Shown piece by piece: positions 47,218-59,389 of a stretch of 64,000 nt of DNA; the stretch's first letter is position 1; each line of letters starts with the position of its first letter. The position numbers and the translations under genes are program-made. The stretch lies in assembly GCA_031761405.1 (NCBI GenBank), contig JASEVX010000013.1:52936219-53000218 (forward strand), written 5' to 3'. This DNA comes from Serripes groenlandicus (Eukaryota; Mollusca; Bivalvia; Cardiida; Cardiidae). The notes beneath the pieces are model-generated. The model was not told where the DNA came from and searched no databases. It saw only the letters and a list, made by a program, of their open reading frames with translations.

Positions 47218-47292
47218 TTGTCCCCACTGAGATTTGAACTCAGAACTCCTGGCTAGACCAGGTGTTTTACCAGTTAAAACTATAAGGTCTCA
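47218..47292 (-). mobile_element. tRNA-like sequence, SINE head or tRNA pseudogene
   Basis: On the minus strand ACCTTATAGTTTTAACTGGT and GAGTTCTGAGTTCAAATCTC lie at A/B-box spacing with a good T arm (CTGAG/CTCAG). The acceptor stem does not close, so a functional tRNA is unlikely. Confidence 0.45.
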
Positions 47293-47431
47293 AAATGTAG
47301 CTAAACACATTTATTTACGATCAACATTGTCCTCAAAGAAAGTCAGAAATGATCAATGTGTCATGTTCTTTACCAAAAAAGGAATTCCTAATAAGTCAGA
47401 GCTTGTGATAGTTTAATTGTAATTTAAACAA

Positions 47432-49205
47432 GAGGGGGGCCATGATGGCCCTAGTTCGCTCACCTTAATTATACAATTCAATTCAATTCAATCCTTTATT
47501 GGCAAGTATCGACAAAAATTGTCTTTGGCCATTTACAATGTGGAAGAATATGGCTTAGACAAAAGAAAATACATATACAACTATACAATATATCAAATAA
47601 ATAATATTTAGTATATCAAATGAAAAAGGTACACAATAAGAATATGTTAGGGAACAGCAACTAGCTTTATTACGTCATCGCGAATAGCATAACATTCCGA
47701 AATATATCTACATAGATTTATTAATACTTTCTGTTTTGAACTAGACAGTAATTTAATAAATTTACTTATTATACAATGTACTGCAATGCAAAACACATAA
47801 AGACAATTATTATGAATGCAACCTCCAGTGTTAACAAGATTTTCCTTCATTTGGCCTAGTGATCTATATTTTTTATACAATATGACCTATATTCCAACAT
47901 ATGATATGCGGCCTCCCGAGTTTGAACAATATTTTCCTTTATTGACCTTGTTTCTGACGCAATATGACCCATATTCAAACTTGACCTAGATATTTTAAAG
48001 ATAAAACATTCTGACAAAATTTCAAAATTCTGATCCAAAAAATTATGCCACTAAAGTGTTAACAAGATTTTCCCTCAACTTGACCTAGTGACCTACTTTT
48101 TGACCAGACATGACCCATGTTCGAACTTGACTTACATATCATCAAGACAAACATTCTGATATAGTTTCATCATGCTCAAGTTAAAAATGCTGTATCCAGA
48201 GTGTTAACAAGATTTTCCTTCAATTTGACCTAGTGACCTAGTTTCTGACCCAATATGACCCATATTGGAACTTGACCTAGATATCTTTAAGACAAACATT
48301 CTGGCCAAACTTCAAACTGCTTTAAATTGCAGCCTCTAGGGTGTTAACAAGATTTTCCTTCAATTTGACCTAGTGACCTAGTTTTCGACCCAACATGACC
48401 CATGTTTGAACTTGACCTCCATATCAGTAACCCTTTCCCTCATATAGACGCTTTCTGACGCCTCTGCCGCAGACGGCTTTTTGAAAACAGTGACAAAAGA
48501 AGTTTTGAGCAATTTCTCCTTTTGCCACAATGTTTTCCACTTTTAGTCATAGGTCATCCATTCAATTATAGACATGTTCTATGTTTTGACAAAATATGTT
48601 AATAGTCGTCTTCTGCAGAATTGTTGTATGAGGGAAAGGGTTAAGACAAACATTCTGACCAAATTTTAAGCTGCTGAAGCAAGATTAACAAGATCTCCTT
48701 CAATTTGACCTAGTGACCGAGTTTCTGACCCAATATGAACATTCGAACTTGACCTAGACATTTTTAAGACAAACATTCTGACAAAATTTCAAACTGGAGA
48801 AGCAAAAATTGCGGCCTCTGGTGTGTTAACAAAATATTTTCCTTCAATTTGACCTAGTGACCTACTTTTTGACCCAAAATGACCCATGTTCGAACTTGAC
48901 TTACATATCATCAAGACAAACATTATGATAAAGTTTCAACATGCTCAAATTGAAAATGTGGCCTCAAGAGTGTTAACAGGATTTCCATTCAATTTGACCT
49001 AGTGACCTAGTTTTTGACCCCATATGGCCCAGTTTCGAACTTGTTCAAGATTTGAGGGAGATGAATGTTGTAATAAACTTTCATGAAGATTGGATGCAAA
49101 TTGTAGCCTGTAGAGTGTTAACAAGCTCAAATGTTGACGACGCACGACGCCGGACAAAATGTGATCACAATAGCTCACCTTGCACTTCGTGCATCTATAG
49201 GTGAG
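47432..49205 (+). mobile_element. 'GGGCCATGATGGCCCT' dispersed element, ~130-bp internal units
   Basis: It starts CAAGAGGGGGGCCATGATGG, then CCCTAGTTCGCTCACC, and ends GACGACGCACGACGCCGGAC, CACAATAGCTCACCTTG. About eight internal units carry AACTTGACCTAGATAT, AAGACAAACATTCTGA, GTTAACAAGATTTTCCTTCA. A TTAA-MITE is nested at 48428-48643. Copy 38885-39815 is the closest relative. Confidence 0.78.
48428..48643. mobile_element. TTAA-type MITE nested in the dispersed element
   Basis: It starts GTAACCCTTTCCCTCATATAG and ends TATGAGGGAAAGGGTTAA. It interrupts the host motif between CATATCA and GACAAACATTCTGA. Other units read ATATCATCAAGACAAAC, so the target had a TTAA-like site. Confidence 0.8.
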
Positions 49206-49209
49206 CTAA

Positions 49210-50015
49210 AAACCTAACAAATGATGTTTTTCTAAACATTGAATTGTTATCTTACAACACTATAATATTCTTATTACTGTTTAGCTTTATGCAACCATGT
49301 CCTTTATACCATCTCACCTATTCCAAAGAGATCTTTAATCCAAAGAGATTTTCCATTTTTTTGGCCTAGCTTTATTTAATGTTGTCTGTGGGAAGGAATA
49401 AAGCAAAATACAGATGAGGAATGTCACTCATTACATCACATGATGCAAACCATCAAGACGCTGGAAAGAAAGTTAAGAACAAGCTTTAGACCCTCAGTTT
49501 GAAAGAAACAAACAACTAAAGTTAAAACATATTGAGCAATTATTTCAACTCTTATCAATAATTTTACTTTCATTTATAGAGATTTTCCATTTGTTTTGCT
49601 TAGATGTTTTCAAAATGGTCTGTTGCATATTTGTTTTATGTGAGAAAGGATTAGGTTAATATTTTTTATTTAAACTGATATTCCATTCTCATTTGGGTCT
49701 ACACCCCTAAAACTCATACTTCATCATTCATTCAATTATACTGTGCAGAGACAAAAACAACAACTTTGTAACAAAGAACAATAGGTGACCAGGTCAATCT
49801 GAATACACTTTGTGGCAACATAATATAAACAATGTTTTTATGCCTATTAGTAAAAATAACCAGGTTCAAGAATGCAAATCTTTTGAGTGGACATGCACAG
49901 TACATTTCACCTGTTTGAATCCATAGAATCTTTTCACAATTGAAGGTTATAATTTCATGCTAATCTAGTTTAACTGCCAATTTATCAAAGAATAATTTTA
50001 ACAGACATCATCAAT
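49210..50015. other. Intergenic, no gene seen
   Basis: AT-rich. A MITE-like remnant lies near 49560-49655 (TTTATAGAGATTTTCC and ATGTGAGAAAGGATTAGG). Confidence 0.4.
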
Positions 50016-50264
50016 TTAACACTTTGAAGCTTTCCTACATATGACAAATATGCAGTAGACGATTTTGAAAATGTCTGCTCAAAAATAAGGAACATCTCTA
50101 TAATTGTAGGTACAATGAGTGACTCAATTACTGAAAAAGGTTCAAAACATTGTGGCAAAAGGAGAAATTGCTTGTTTTGAGCAATTTCTCCTTTTGTCAT
50201 GATGTTTTCAAAAGTTGTCTGCTGCGGATGCATCAAAATGCGTATTTAGGTGGGAAAGGTTTAA
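50016..50264. mobile_element. TTAA-type palindromic MITE
   Basis: It starts TTAACACTTTGAAGCTTTCC and ends TAGGTGGGAAAGGTTTAA. The central hairpin GAAATTGCTTGTTTTGAGCAATTTC is intact. Confidence 0.72.
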
Positions 50265-50269
50265 CGATT

Positions 50270-52290
50270 AGTTCAGAGACACATATACAATATATGTATT
50301 TACTGAAGTTATTTAAAATTTAAAAACAATCACACTTACAAGCAAGTGAAAGCTATAGCATAACTCTTTCTGTGCCAAAGGCAATTTCTAGGTATTTTCA
50401 AACAATGAAGATTCAGTTTAGACAGCTAATGATTAGCTGTCTCTCTTGATTCTGCATTGTTCGTCTGAATATTTTAACAAATATCCTGTCAGTGTGCAGA
50501 AAGTGTCGATTTAGACTGCCGACTGCTCTGTTTAATCTAATGAATTTGATTATACAACAAAGGAACCATCATTCATTTATTCACACCTATATACACTGTT
50601 AATTAAACAGGCAGTCAAAAAGATGCTTTACCATGATGACATTATGCACAAACAAAACAGGTCAGAATGCTCTTACCTAATCAACATAAGGCCAATCACT
50701 AAAACAACTGATGTGTTTCACATATCACCTACTTAGTAACATTAGTTACCTTGATGGAAAAGATCAATAAGTATTTTCCGGAATAAGTGTCCTTTATAAT
50801 GTTGTTAGATACAGTTAACAGACAAAGAAATATACATGTGCTTGTTGACATGACACTGTGTAAAGCCAACCTAAACATGGTATAATTGGATATCTGTTTA
50901 TTGTCTATGCTTGCTATATAAGTTTATCCCCCCTTTGTATTAAAATTGTTGCTGGTACTTGGTAAACACAGAGCATTATATATGATGTGGATTGACCTAG
51001 TTCAATGATTATGGCATACAGCATACACATGTAACAAACTGTGCTTGCAAGTTCTCTTGGTTTTCTTTGTTTTTGATGATTTTCTTCTTAGTTTCTTCCA
51101 TTTCGGGGCGATATTAATGGTTTGAACCTTGTTCCTGTAGAAGTGAGATTTTCATAGAGATTGCCTGAATTTTTCCAACATTTTAACTGTCACCCTTGAT
51201 CAGGCTTTGTCTGTTTAATGAATATGGCATACTGATTATATCTACAATTGAAAATAATAAAATATGGTAGATAAAGCATGAGATCACTGAGTCCTGGATA
51301 TTTCTAATGGCTAGATTGTATTGACACAAACTGGTCGCCGGATAAAGGGTGACCACAATATCTAACCTTGAGCACAAAGTGCTCAGCTAGGTGAGCTAAA
51401 ATCCAATAAAAGCACTAGGAAGTAAAATCTTAAACAGCTTACCTTGAAGATTTAGCAGACAGTTTGACAAATGCTGTCATATGGGGGTTATGACCTGTCA
51501 AAAGAAACACCTTCTTCTACTTAGTTATAGACAACATGCAGTAAGAGGGATTATCACCACAGCCATGTTTAATAGCGCACTGCCAAATAACATAACAAAG
51601 ATAACAACCCTGATCTCCTTGACCTGTTCTTGAAAAATCCACCATAAACCATTTCGTACAACTGCAAAAGTTTAAAATCAAAGCAACCCTATACATGTAT
51701 GTATAACAGAATTTTAAACTAACATACATGTGATGAGACAACTGTACAGTTTGCCACACATTGATCACCATTAGCCATTTTGAATGAGTGTTATAATAGT
51801 TTATTTCATACTGCTAAACGCATCTTAATTCTAATCAGGGGCTCTAACCACAAACCCCTGCATTTTTTTCAATGGTACTTCAGTTCACCTAACATTTTCC
51901 CCTGGCTTTCTAGAATACTATTATACTCAACACAACAATCTTCCAAGGCAAATGGCTACCTTTGCATTATCTGGCTGAATGTATAATCTTGAGACATTTT
52001 AAGATGAGAACACTATATGCATACAGACTGAGATAACTGTAATTTTTGACAAATATTTTCTAAAGTCCAATTTATAATGATGGATGTTGGAATAGGTAAA
52101 GTTTAGCCCCTTGCCTTATGTAAATTACTTGATGTCCGTGACTAATCTGAATACATTGTCGGAATGGTGTAATTGCTCCAAAATGAACATATCAAAAATG
52201 AACAATATCTTCCTATCCAACAATATTTTCACTATGAACCCCTATCTCCATTGCTGGTTTTTAATTTGTGAACATGAAACGGCATCTGGT
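50270..52290. other. Intergenic, no gene seen
   Basis: A dispersed-element tail (AAGGGTGACCACAATATCTAACCTTGAGC) ends near 51400. A repeat block at 51740-51870 (CAGTTTGCCACACATTGATC, TAGTTTATTTCATACTGC, CAGGGGCT..CCCCTGCA) recurs at 55260-55395, and a SINE relic follows it to about 51965. Confidence 0.45.
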
Positions 52291-52302
52291 TATTTGTTAA
52301 TA

Positions 52303-52594
52303 TTGACTGATTGGGGTTTAACGCCGTTTTTAACAATTTCTCAAGTCATATCGCGGCAGCCAGTTCACCTACTCATGTTTCCTGGTTTTCGCACACCAGT
52401 ACTCCACACAACAATCTTCCCAAGCAACTGGCTGCTTTTCCACATAGACTTAGTCCATTGGTGGAAGACAAATGACGTATGTCGCAATGACTTTTGTCAA
52501 ACATGGGAAAGAAAGTTGGTCGAGCCGGGATTCAAACTCACAACCCCCGGATTGACAGCCCGCGTCGTTACCGACTGAGCTACCGGGACTCGAC
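52303..52594 (-). mobile_element. tRNA-derived SINE, longest copy of its family, with TSD
   Basis: Direct repeats TATTTGTTAATA flank it (52291-52302, 52595-52606). It matches 19695-19953 but keeps an extra ATGACGTATGTCGCA stretch and a complete head, AGTCCCGGTAGCTCAGTCGG then a B box GAGTTTGAATCCCG. The 292-bp length suggests the array copies carry deletions. Confidence 0.87.
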
Positions 52595-52702
52595 TATTTG
52601 TTAATAAGTAAAAGTGTCAACAACTGATTATGTAATCATGTATATGAAATGTATAGCTTCTCAGAGTTATCAATGTTGATTTTTTTAATTGTTATTGCTC
52701 TA

Positions 52703-52936
52703 TTAACCCTTTCCCTCATATAGACGCTATCTGACACCTCTGCAGCAGACGGCTTTTTGAAAACATAGCAAAGAAAGAAGAAATTGCTCAAAATGAGCAA
52801 TTTCTTCTTTGCCATAATGTTTTCCACTTTTAGACATACCAGGTAGGTTATCCATTCAATTATAGAGATTTTCTATCTTTTGACAAAATATTTACAAAGT
52901 TGTCTGCTGCAGAAATTGTGTATGTGGGAAAGGGTT
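52703..52936. mobile_element. TTAA-type palindromic MITE
   Basis: This full form has TTAACCCTTTCCCTCATATAG and TATGTGGGAAAGGGTT. The hairpin GAAATTGCTCAAAATGAGCAATTTC is perfect. Confidence 0.77.
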
Positions 52937-53089
52937 CAAAAAGCATTTGAAAAGGGTACAGGGAGTAATTTTTTTTTACTAGAAGCCTTGATAAAATGTG
53001 ATAAATGTTTAAGTAAGACAACTATGATGATTCCCCACAACATAATTGTTTCCTGTAAAAATTCTTAAATTTAGTTGTTTCTTTCAAAA

Positions 53090-53850
53090 TCATGTGCCTG
53101 CTGAGATTTGAGTGACTTGAGCAATATGGCTGGTTGTAGAACTTGTTCGAGATACTATGCCTATACACGTTCTGACTAAATTTTGGTGATGATTGGATAA
53201 AGGCTTCTAAAGTTATTGATCGGACAAGACCTATTTGAGGAAATTTCTATAATTAAAGGGCAATAACTCATAACTCATAACTCATTGACCATGCAGCGAC
53301 ATGGCTGGTTATCAAACTTGTCCGAGATATTATGCCAATTCACATTTTGACAAAACTGGGTGATGATTGAACAAAGGCTTCTAAAGTTATTGGGCTGACA
53401 AGACCAATTTTAGGTAACTTCTATAATTAAAGGGCGATAACTCTTGATTGACTAGTGTGATATGGCTAGTTATCGAACTTGTCCAAAATATTATGCCAAT
53501 ACACATTCTGACCAAATTTGGTGATGACAAAGGCTTCTTAAGTTATTGGGCTGACAAGACCAATTTTAGGTAACTTCTATAATTAAAGGGCGATAACTAT
53601 CGATTGACTATAGCGATATGGCTAGTTATCGAACTTGTCTGAGATATTATGCCAATACACATTCTGATAAAATTCGGTGATGATAGGTCAAAGGCTTCTA
53701 AAGTTAATTAGCTGACAAGACCATAGATAATTTCTATAATTAAAGGGAAATAACTCTTGATTGACTAATGCGTTATGGCTAGTTATCGGTGATTATGGGA
53801 CAAAGGCTTCTCAAAATATTTAGCTGACAACATACTGGACGCCGCAGGTA
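53090..53850. repeat. Tandem array of ~165-bp units
   Basis: Four to five units carry CGAACTTGTC(C/T)GAGATATTATGCC, ACACATTCTGA, TGGTGATGATTGG, AAAGGCTTCTAAAGTTATTG and TATAATTAAAGGGCGATAAC. They decay toward the right edge, which ends CATACTGGACGCCGCAGGT. Confidence 0.75.
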
Positions 53851-55560
53851 AAACTATAATTTGATCCGTTTTTTTTTAAAACGGGCGTATAAAAACCATG
53901 TTTATTTGCACACATATTAATACAAATTGTTTAGGTCTTCTTAAAAACTTACATACACATTCCAGCTCGCAAAAAACCATGACTTCAGGTCAGCATGCCC
54001 ACTGAGTTCTGAGATTTTGGGTACATGTACCCACTGCCTTTGGAAATTTGGGGTACACAGTAAAAATAAGGGGTACAGATATAATAAACAAGGAAATGTT
54101 GATTTTGTTCTTTTTTATCATCTCCCTCTCCACATTCAAGGAAAAGACAAAAACTTAACAGATTAACTAATTAAAGAGAAAGTACAAATTAAGATTATCA
54201 TTTAGAGTAGATAAAAGTATGAGCAATATATCCCTCTCCCACAGTGTATTTAAAATGTGTCTGTTGTAGACAAAAAGAAAAATATCTGCAAAGGACAAAC
54301 AGAACATCTGCATTCTGTTCTCTTCAATTCAGGCTCTGTTGATGTACTGGCAACCTGCTTGTCTGGTGATGTTTTATTTTCTGCAAAGTAAAGCATGCCA
54401 ATATGAATCGGCAAATACCACTGTGTAATCATGTAAAAAGAACTTGCGTCACTATCAAATGTCTTTAAATTCAATTTGAAAAATAAAAGATACGATGGTT
54501 ACTTTGCCATAAAAAGGATCCGAAAAAAGCGCGTCTGAATTTACGTCTAGTTTTACTCTAGTTTCACTTCATCATATTTCGATTTTTAATTCGTAACAGG
54601 ACTAAATAATGACTAGCTCTTTAAAAAAGGACATTTTCTTTTATTTTAATATCTCTGCTTACTGTTTATCGGTTGGAAGAAGCTTTTTATTGTCTTTTTT
54701 TGTTCATTTCGCCCGCGCAGACGATGCAACATTTTGGATACGTAATTGCCCTTCCCAAATCGCAACTTCTCGATAATGAGCTGTGCCCTGCTTGGCTGTT
54801 TACGTCATATTTGACTTACTGATCATGTGACCAGTTTGTACATTGCTTATTGGCTTGTCGAAGTTGAACGATGACAACCGATTGTTCAATCGGATATTTC
54901 CGTATAATATATTAAAGAACAGTTGAGATGTGACGAAACGATCCGATGCATTTCCGATAAAGATGGGTTTTCCCATCCACAAATGGCCGATTCAGCCCGA
55001 TCGTATATTTTCATAGTTGAAAGACTTGAAGCCGAAAATTGAAAGGCAACAACAATAAAAATAATAGAATAGAGTGTCTTATTTCTTCATATTAATTTTA
55101 CGTGCATGTACCCCTCAACATCAGAACTTTTACGTGCATGCTGATTATTTTACGTGATTCACGCAACATTTTGCGTGAATGGGCATGCTGCAGGTGACTA
55201 GCATCTATAGATCTTTGCTATAGATTTAACATCTAAATTATAAAATAAACCTATACAGAATGAAGATAATTTGCCACACATTGGTCAACATCAGCCCTTT
55301 TAAATGAATGTTAGAATAGTTTATTTCATATTGCCAGAAGCATCTAACTTTTAATCATCATCAGGGGCTGAGCCCCGGAACCCCTGCAATTTCATTCTGA
55401 AAGAACAAGTTTAGTTGCACACATAGAAAAAAAAAACTTGTTTACATCTTATTATATGAACATTCCAGCTTGCAAACTCCTTGATTTCATTGACTGTGTA
55501 GTGTACATGTACTTACATAATATGTTTAAACTTTGAACTATATGAATCCATAAAATCTTG
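53851..55560. other. Intergenic, no gene seen
   Basis: Repeated short motifs around TTTTACGTGCATG (55100-55180) and GGGTACA (54020-54080) occur. A copy of the 51740-51870 repeat lies at 55260-55395. No exon was recognised. Confidence 0.4.
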
Positions 55561-55784
55561 GCGTAATTGAAGGGAGTAACAGAGTTTAAGTCAATTCTGA
55601 TAAGAAGAAATATTTTTCACCCGTGTGCCTATAACATAGTGGGCGGACTCAGCAATATTTTGGTAAAGTGTCGGCCTCAGATGTGGGGAGTCCTACATAG
55701 AAAGAAGTTGCATATATGCTTATTTGGTTATTATCCTGCATATATGCACAATAAACTGAAAGTCTTAATTATTTGGACTAGGGT

Positions 55785-56000
55785 GCGGGAGGTTGCAGGT
55801 CCGATCCCTGGTTGGGTCATGCCAAAACCTTAAAAAATGTTAGTAATGGCTGCCCTTCTTGATGCTTAAGGTTGCGGGGTTAGCATTACGACTGACTGGC
55901 TGGTGTCAGGATAAATGGACCAGTAGCACTGGTAACTTACCCAGTTCACGCCGTCATATAACTCAAGAATTGTTGAAAGCGGCGTAATGCATTTAAAAAC
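55785..56000 (+). mobile_element. tRNA-derived SINE, second family
   Basis: B box GCAGGTCCGATCCCTGGTTGG, then CCTTAAAAAATGTTAGTAATGG, GCGGGGTTAGCATTACGACTG, GTGTCAGGATAAATGGACC and an end GAATTGTTGAAAGCGGCGTAA. The A-box side is eroded. Confidence 0.65.
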
Positions 56001-56952
56001 ACACCAAACAATGACACAGTTGAGAGACATAACCAGTTGTAGAGGTAGCAATGCCCTAAAGCCAAAGTGTAACCGTACGGTGTCAGGGCAAGGAACTAAG
56101 AAAACCTTACGACAGGGCGTAGTTTATTATCTTAAAAAGCTGAAATAAAGAAAAGTGTAAAATTTACTACTTCTCATAATGACTTTTCATTGGTTCAATC
56201 CAGTACAAATGGGCAGCTTTGATAGGAAATTGTCTTTGCTTCTGTAACGTGTACCGGCGTTAAGCCATCGGTCACCCATCCAGGCACTAACTGCGATGAA
56301 CGTTGCTTAACTGTATGAAAAGGTCAACCTCTCTACCAATGTCGCTATAAAAGCTGGCTTCAATGACAAGGCCGTAGAAGTGATATGTATACCTATGTCG
56401 CTTAAACAGTGTCCGACAAACTTCAGAATTGTTTGGTAGCCCACATGAGTGTTTTATGGTTATTATTTTTTTCTACTTCTGTACAAACATAATATTAAGA
56501 GCACACCATGTACATGAGTTAAGGGTAGTGACCAATTCAAATAGCATGAATGTGTTGCAAAAGACCTGAAGTGCAGCATTCAGTTAAAAAAAAAATGAAA
56601 TTTGGAAAAGACTTTTTGGGAGCTTGACAAATAGGAGAAAAATTGGTACTAAAGTTTTTCAAGATTATTTTTCACTAGGTTATTTGAAATATTCTGCGTA
56701 AAATGTATGTATTTTATCCATATTTACAAAAGATTCAAAAGCTAGTGACAGAAATGTTTAAACTTGAGACCAAAAAATCAAATGATGTAATATAAACTCT
56801 TCAAATTGGAGGTCACCGATTTAGGTCCCTCACCGAAACAGGGCATACGATACGAGTGTCAGTTTTACAAAGAAAGACATTTATGTATATATATATTAAA
56901 TGAGATTCAATTTTATTAACCAAAAGTCAAATGAATCGGGTTCAATGAAGTT
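56001..56952. other. Intergenic, no gene seen
   Basis: AT-rich filler without recognised features. Confidence 0.35.
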
Positions 56953-57171
56953 ATTAACCCTTTCCCTCATATAGACGCTCTCTGACGCCTCTGCAGCAGA
57001 CAGCTTTTTGAAAACATAGTGACAACAGAAGAAATTGATCAAAACAAGCAATTCCCCCTTTTGCCACAATGTTTTCCACTTAGTCATAGGTTATCCATTT
57101 TTTTTTTTTTTTTTTGACAAAATATGTTCAAAGTCGTCTGCTGCAGAATTGTTGTATGAGGGAAAGGGTTA
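56953..57171. mobile_element. TTAA-type MITE with poly(T)
   Basis: It starts TTAACCCTTTCCCTCATATAG and ends GTATGAGGGAAAGGGTTAA. An 18-nt T run replaces the usual CAATTATAGAGATTTTC segment. Confidence 0.76.
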
Positions 57172-57202
57172 AATCATAAAATATTGTCAAAAACAATGAC
57201 GC

Positions 57203-57261
57203 GAATAATACCGTAACACATGAAACACGTTAAATTTGTTTCATGTGTTACGGTATTATTC
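57203..57261. repeat. Perfect 24-bp palindrome, 11-nt loop
   Basis: The arms GAATAATACCGTAACACATG+AAAC and GTTTCATGTGTTACGGTATT+ATTC are exact inverse complements across ACGTTAAATTT. It could be a hairpin RNA, a cruciform-forming site or a very short MITE. Confidence 0.85.
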
Positions 57262-57920
57262 ACAACATAGCCGCCATTTTGATAATTGCGCAATGTTAAT
57301 CTTTGTTCGGATCCCTACTGAAATTTTGAAATCGGTAAACAGCGTTGAATGTAAACATCGGGGTCCACTCTTGATTGGGGTCGTCAGGTCGTTAACGTCA
57401 TTGACCCAATTTCTCATTTCTTCCAATGAAATCGCAATTATTAAGTCATATGATTATTTTTCCCGCCGATTATGCTAATTAATTTTGGTAAACAAAGCCG
57501 TGATTGGGCATTTATTATTCACGTGGAATCGTTAAAAGATTTCATCCCGAACATTTTCTTTGATTTACGAATACTATTGTCGATAATGAAGGTGTTTCAT
57601 ATTTGATTAACAGCAAGATAAGATCTAGAAGTGGTAGTATTGTATTGTCTTTAATATTTGGATCGAATTTATTTTATTAACTTCTGCATGGCGACAATTT
57701 TTTTCTCCGTCCTTCTGAACCGGTCTGCACCAGTTTACAAACATTGCATACCAAAAGTAGAAATATGGATCAAAAAACATTTAAGGGAATATTTGAATTT
57801 CATTGGTTATTCGCAATCATTCATGGGTTAACATATAGCCCCAGGGAACAATGGTCACTAATGATTGGACCGCCGTAATGGGTATATATATCACGTTAAT
57901 TGACTATTACTGACGCGATT
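57262..57920. other. Intergenic, no gene seen
   Basis: The sequence is AT-rich, with GCCGCCATTTTG close to the palindrome. No coding exon was recognised. Confidence 0.4.
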
Positions 57921-57924
57921 CGGG

Positions 57925-58335
57925 TAAACCAGACACTCCAAGAATAACACTCCAAGAACGGACACTCCAAGAAAGACAAACCAAGAACGGACACATCAGG
58001 AAAATCCAAATGCGGACACTCCAAGAAAGACACTCCATGAACGGACTCTCCAAGAAAGGACACTTCAGGAAAGAAAAAACAAGGACAGACAAACCAAGAA
58101 CGGACACATCAGGAAAATCCAAATGCAGACACTCCAAGAAAGACACTCCAAGAACGGACTCTCCAAGAAAGGACACTTCAGGAAAGAAAAAACAAGGACG
58201 GACAAACCAAGAACGGACACATCACGAAAATCCAAATGCAGACACTCCAAGAACGGACTCTCTAAGAAAGGACACTTCAGGAAAGAAAAAACAAGGACGG
58301 ACAAACCAAGAACGGACACATCAGGAAAATCCTTC
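57925..58335. repeat. Minisatellite, GACACTCCAAGAA orientation
   Basis: Composite units ACTCCAAGAACGGA, ACTTCAGGAAAGAAAAAAC, AAGGACGGACAAACCAAGAAC and CACATCAGGAAAATCCAAATG alternate. The array is purine-rich on this strand and keeps long open frames on both strands (HSKNGLSKKGHFRKEKTRTD type), which are by-products. Confidence 0.9.
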
Positions 58336-58904
58336 TTGAAAAGTATTGTATATCTTTTCGTGCTATGATTTTGTATATACCGTTTGTGCCCCCTTAGTTG
58401 GAGCATACCTTATGCAGCTGTACTTTTGCCGTATGTCGGTGATACTTGTGTCATCATATGTTATATAACTGCAATGTTCTCTTGTTGAATGCGCAATATA
58501 TATACACAATACAATATATACAATACAATACAATTGAAACCCCGTAGACGTGTTCTTTTAAATCTACCACTTTAGGTTATCTCCACTTCAGATGCGACAC
58601 CTCAAATGGGTTGCAAATATTCGTATTGCTCAGGGTGACAGACTTTGCCATCAAAAAGATGCCCGTCACGAAACCCAATCCTGCAAAACATACAATTTGA
58701 CGACACCGAGAACGTGTAAACTGGACTCCGCTGAAACCTTCGATTTTTTTTTTCCCGCCAAAAATTCAGTGCAAAATGATATCAGTTAATAGGTGCGTTT
58801 TCATTTCGGAATAAATCTCGATTGATTTCAATTGATTTCAGCTCCATGCGACTCCTGCGCAGAAATCATTGAAAAAGTGTTTTTAAACATTTTCCCCAAG
58901 GGTA

Positions 58905-59385
58905 GAGTGTCCGTTCTTGGAGTGTCCGTATTTGGATTTTCCTGTTGTGTCCGTTCTTGGTTTGTCTTTCTTGAAGTGTCCTTTCTTGGAGTGTCCGTTC
59001 TGGAGCGTCTTTCTTGGAGTGTCCGTATTTGGATTTTCTTCATGTGTCCGTTCTTGGTTTGTCCGTCCTTGTTTTTTCTTTCCTGAAGTGTCCTTTCTTG
59101 GAGAGTCCGTTCTTGGAGTGTCTTTCTTGGAGTGTCTGCATTTGGATTTTCCTGATGTGTCCGTTCTTGATTCGTCCGTCCTTGTTTTTTCTTTCCTGAA
59201 GTGTCCTTTCTTGGAGTGTCCATTCTTGGAGTGTCTTTCTTGGAGTGTCTGTATTTGGATTTTCCTGATGTGTCCGTTCTTGGTTTGTCTTTCTTGGAGT
59301 GTCTTTCCTGGAGTGTCCGTTCTCGGAGTGTCCATTCTTGGAGTGTCTTTCTTGGAGTGTTTTTCTTGGAGTGTCTGTGTTCTCG
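58905..59385. repeat. Minisatellite, inverted copy (TTCTTGGAGTGTC)
   Basis: This is the same composite unit as 57925-58335, on the opposite strand: GTGTCCGTTCTTGG, TTTTTTCTTTCCTGAAGTG, CATTTGGATTTTCCTGATGTG. It shows a different order and number of sub-units and frames up to 239 codons with no domain. It lies 570 bp from its inverted partner. Confidence 0.9.
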
Positions 59386-59389
59386 CGAT

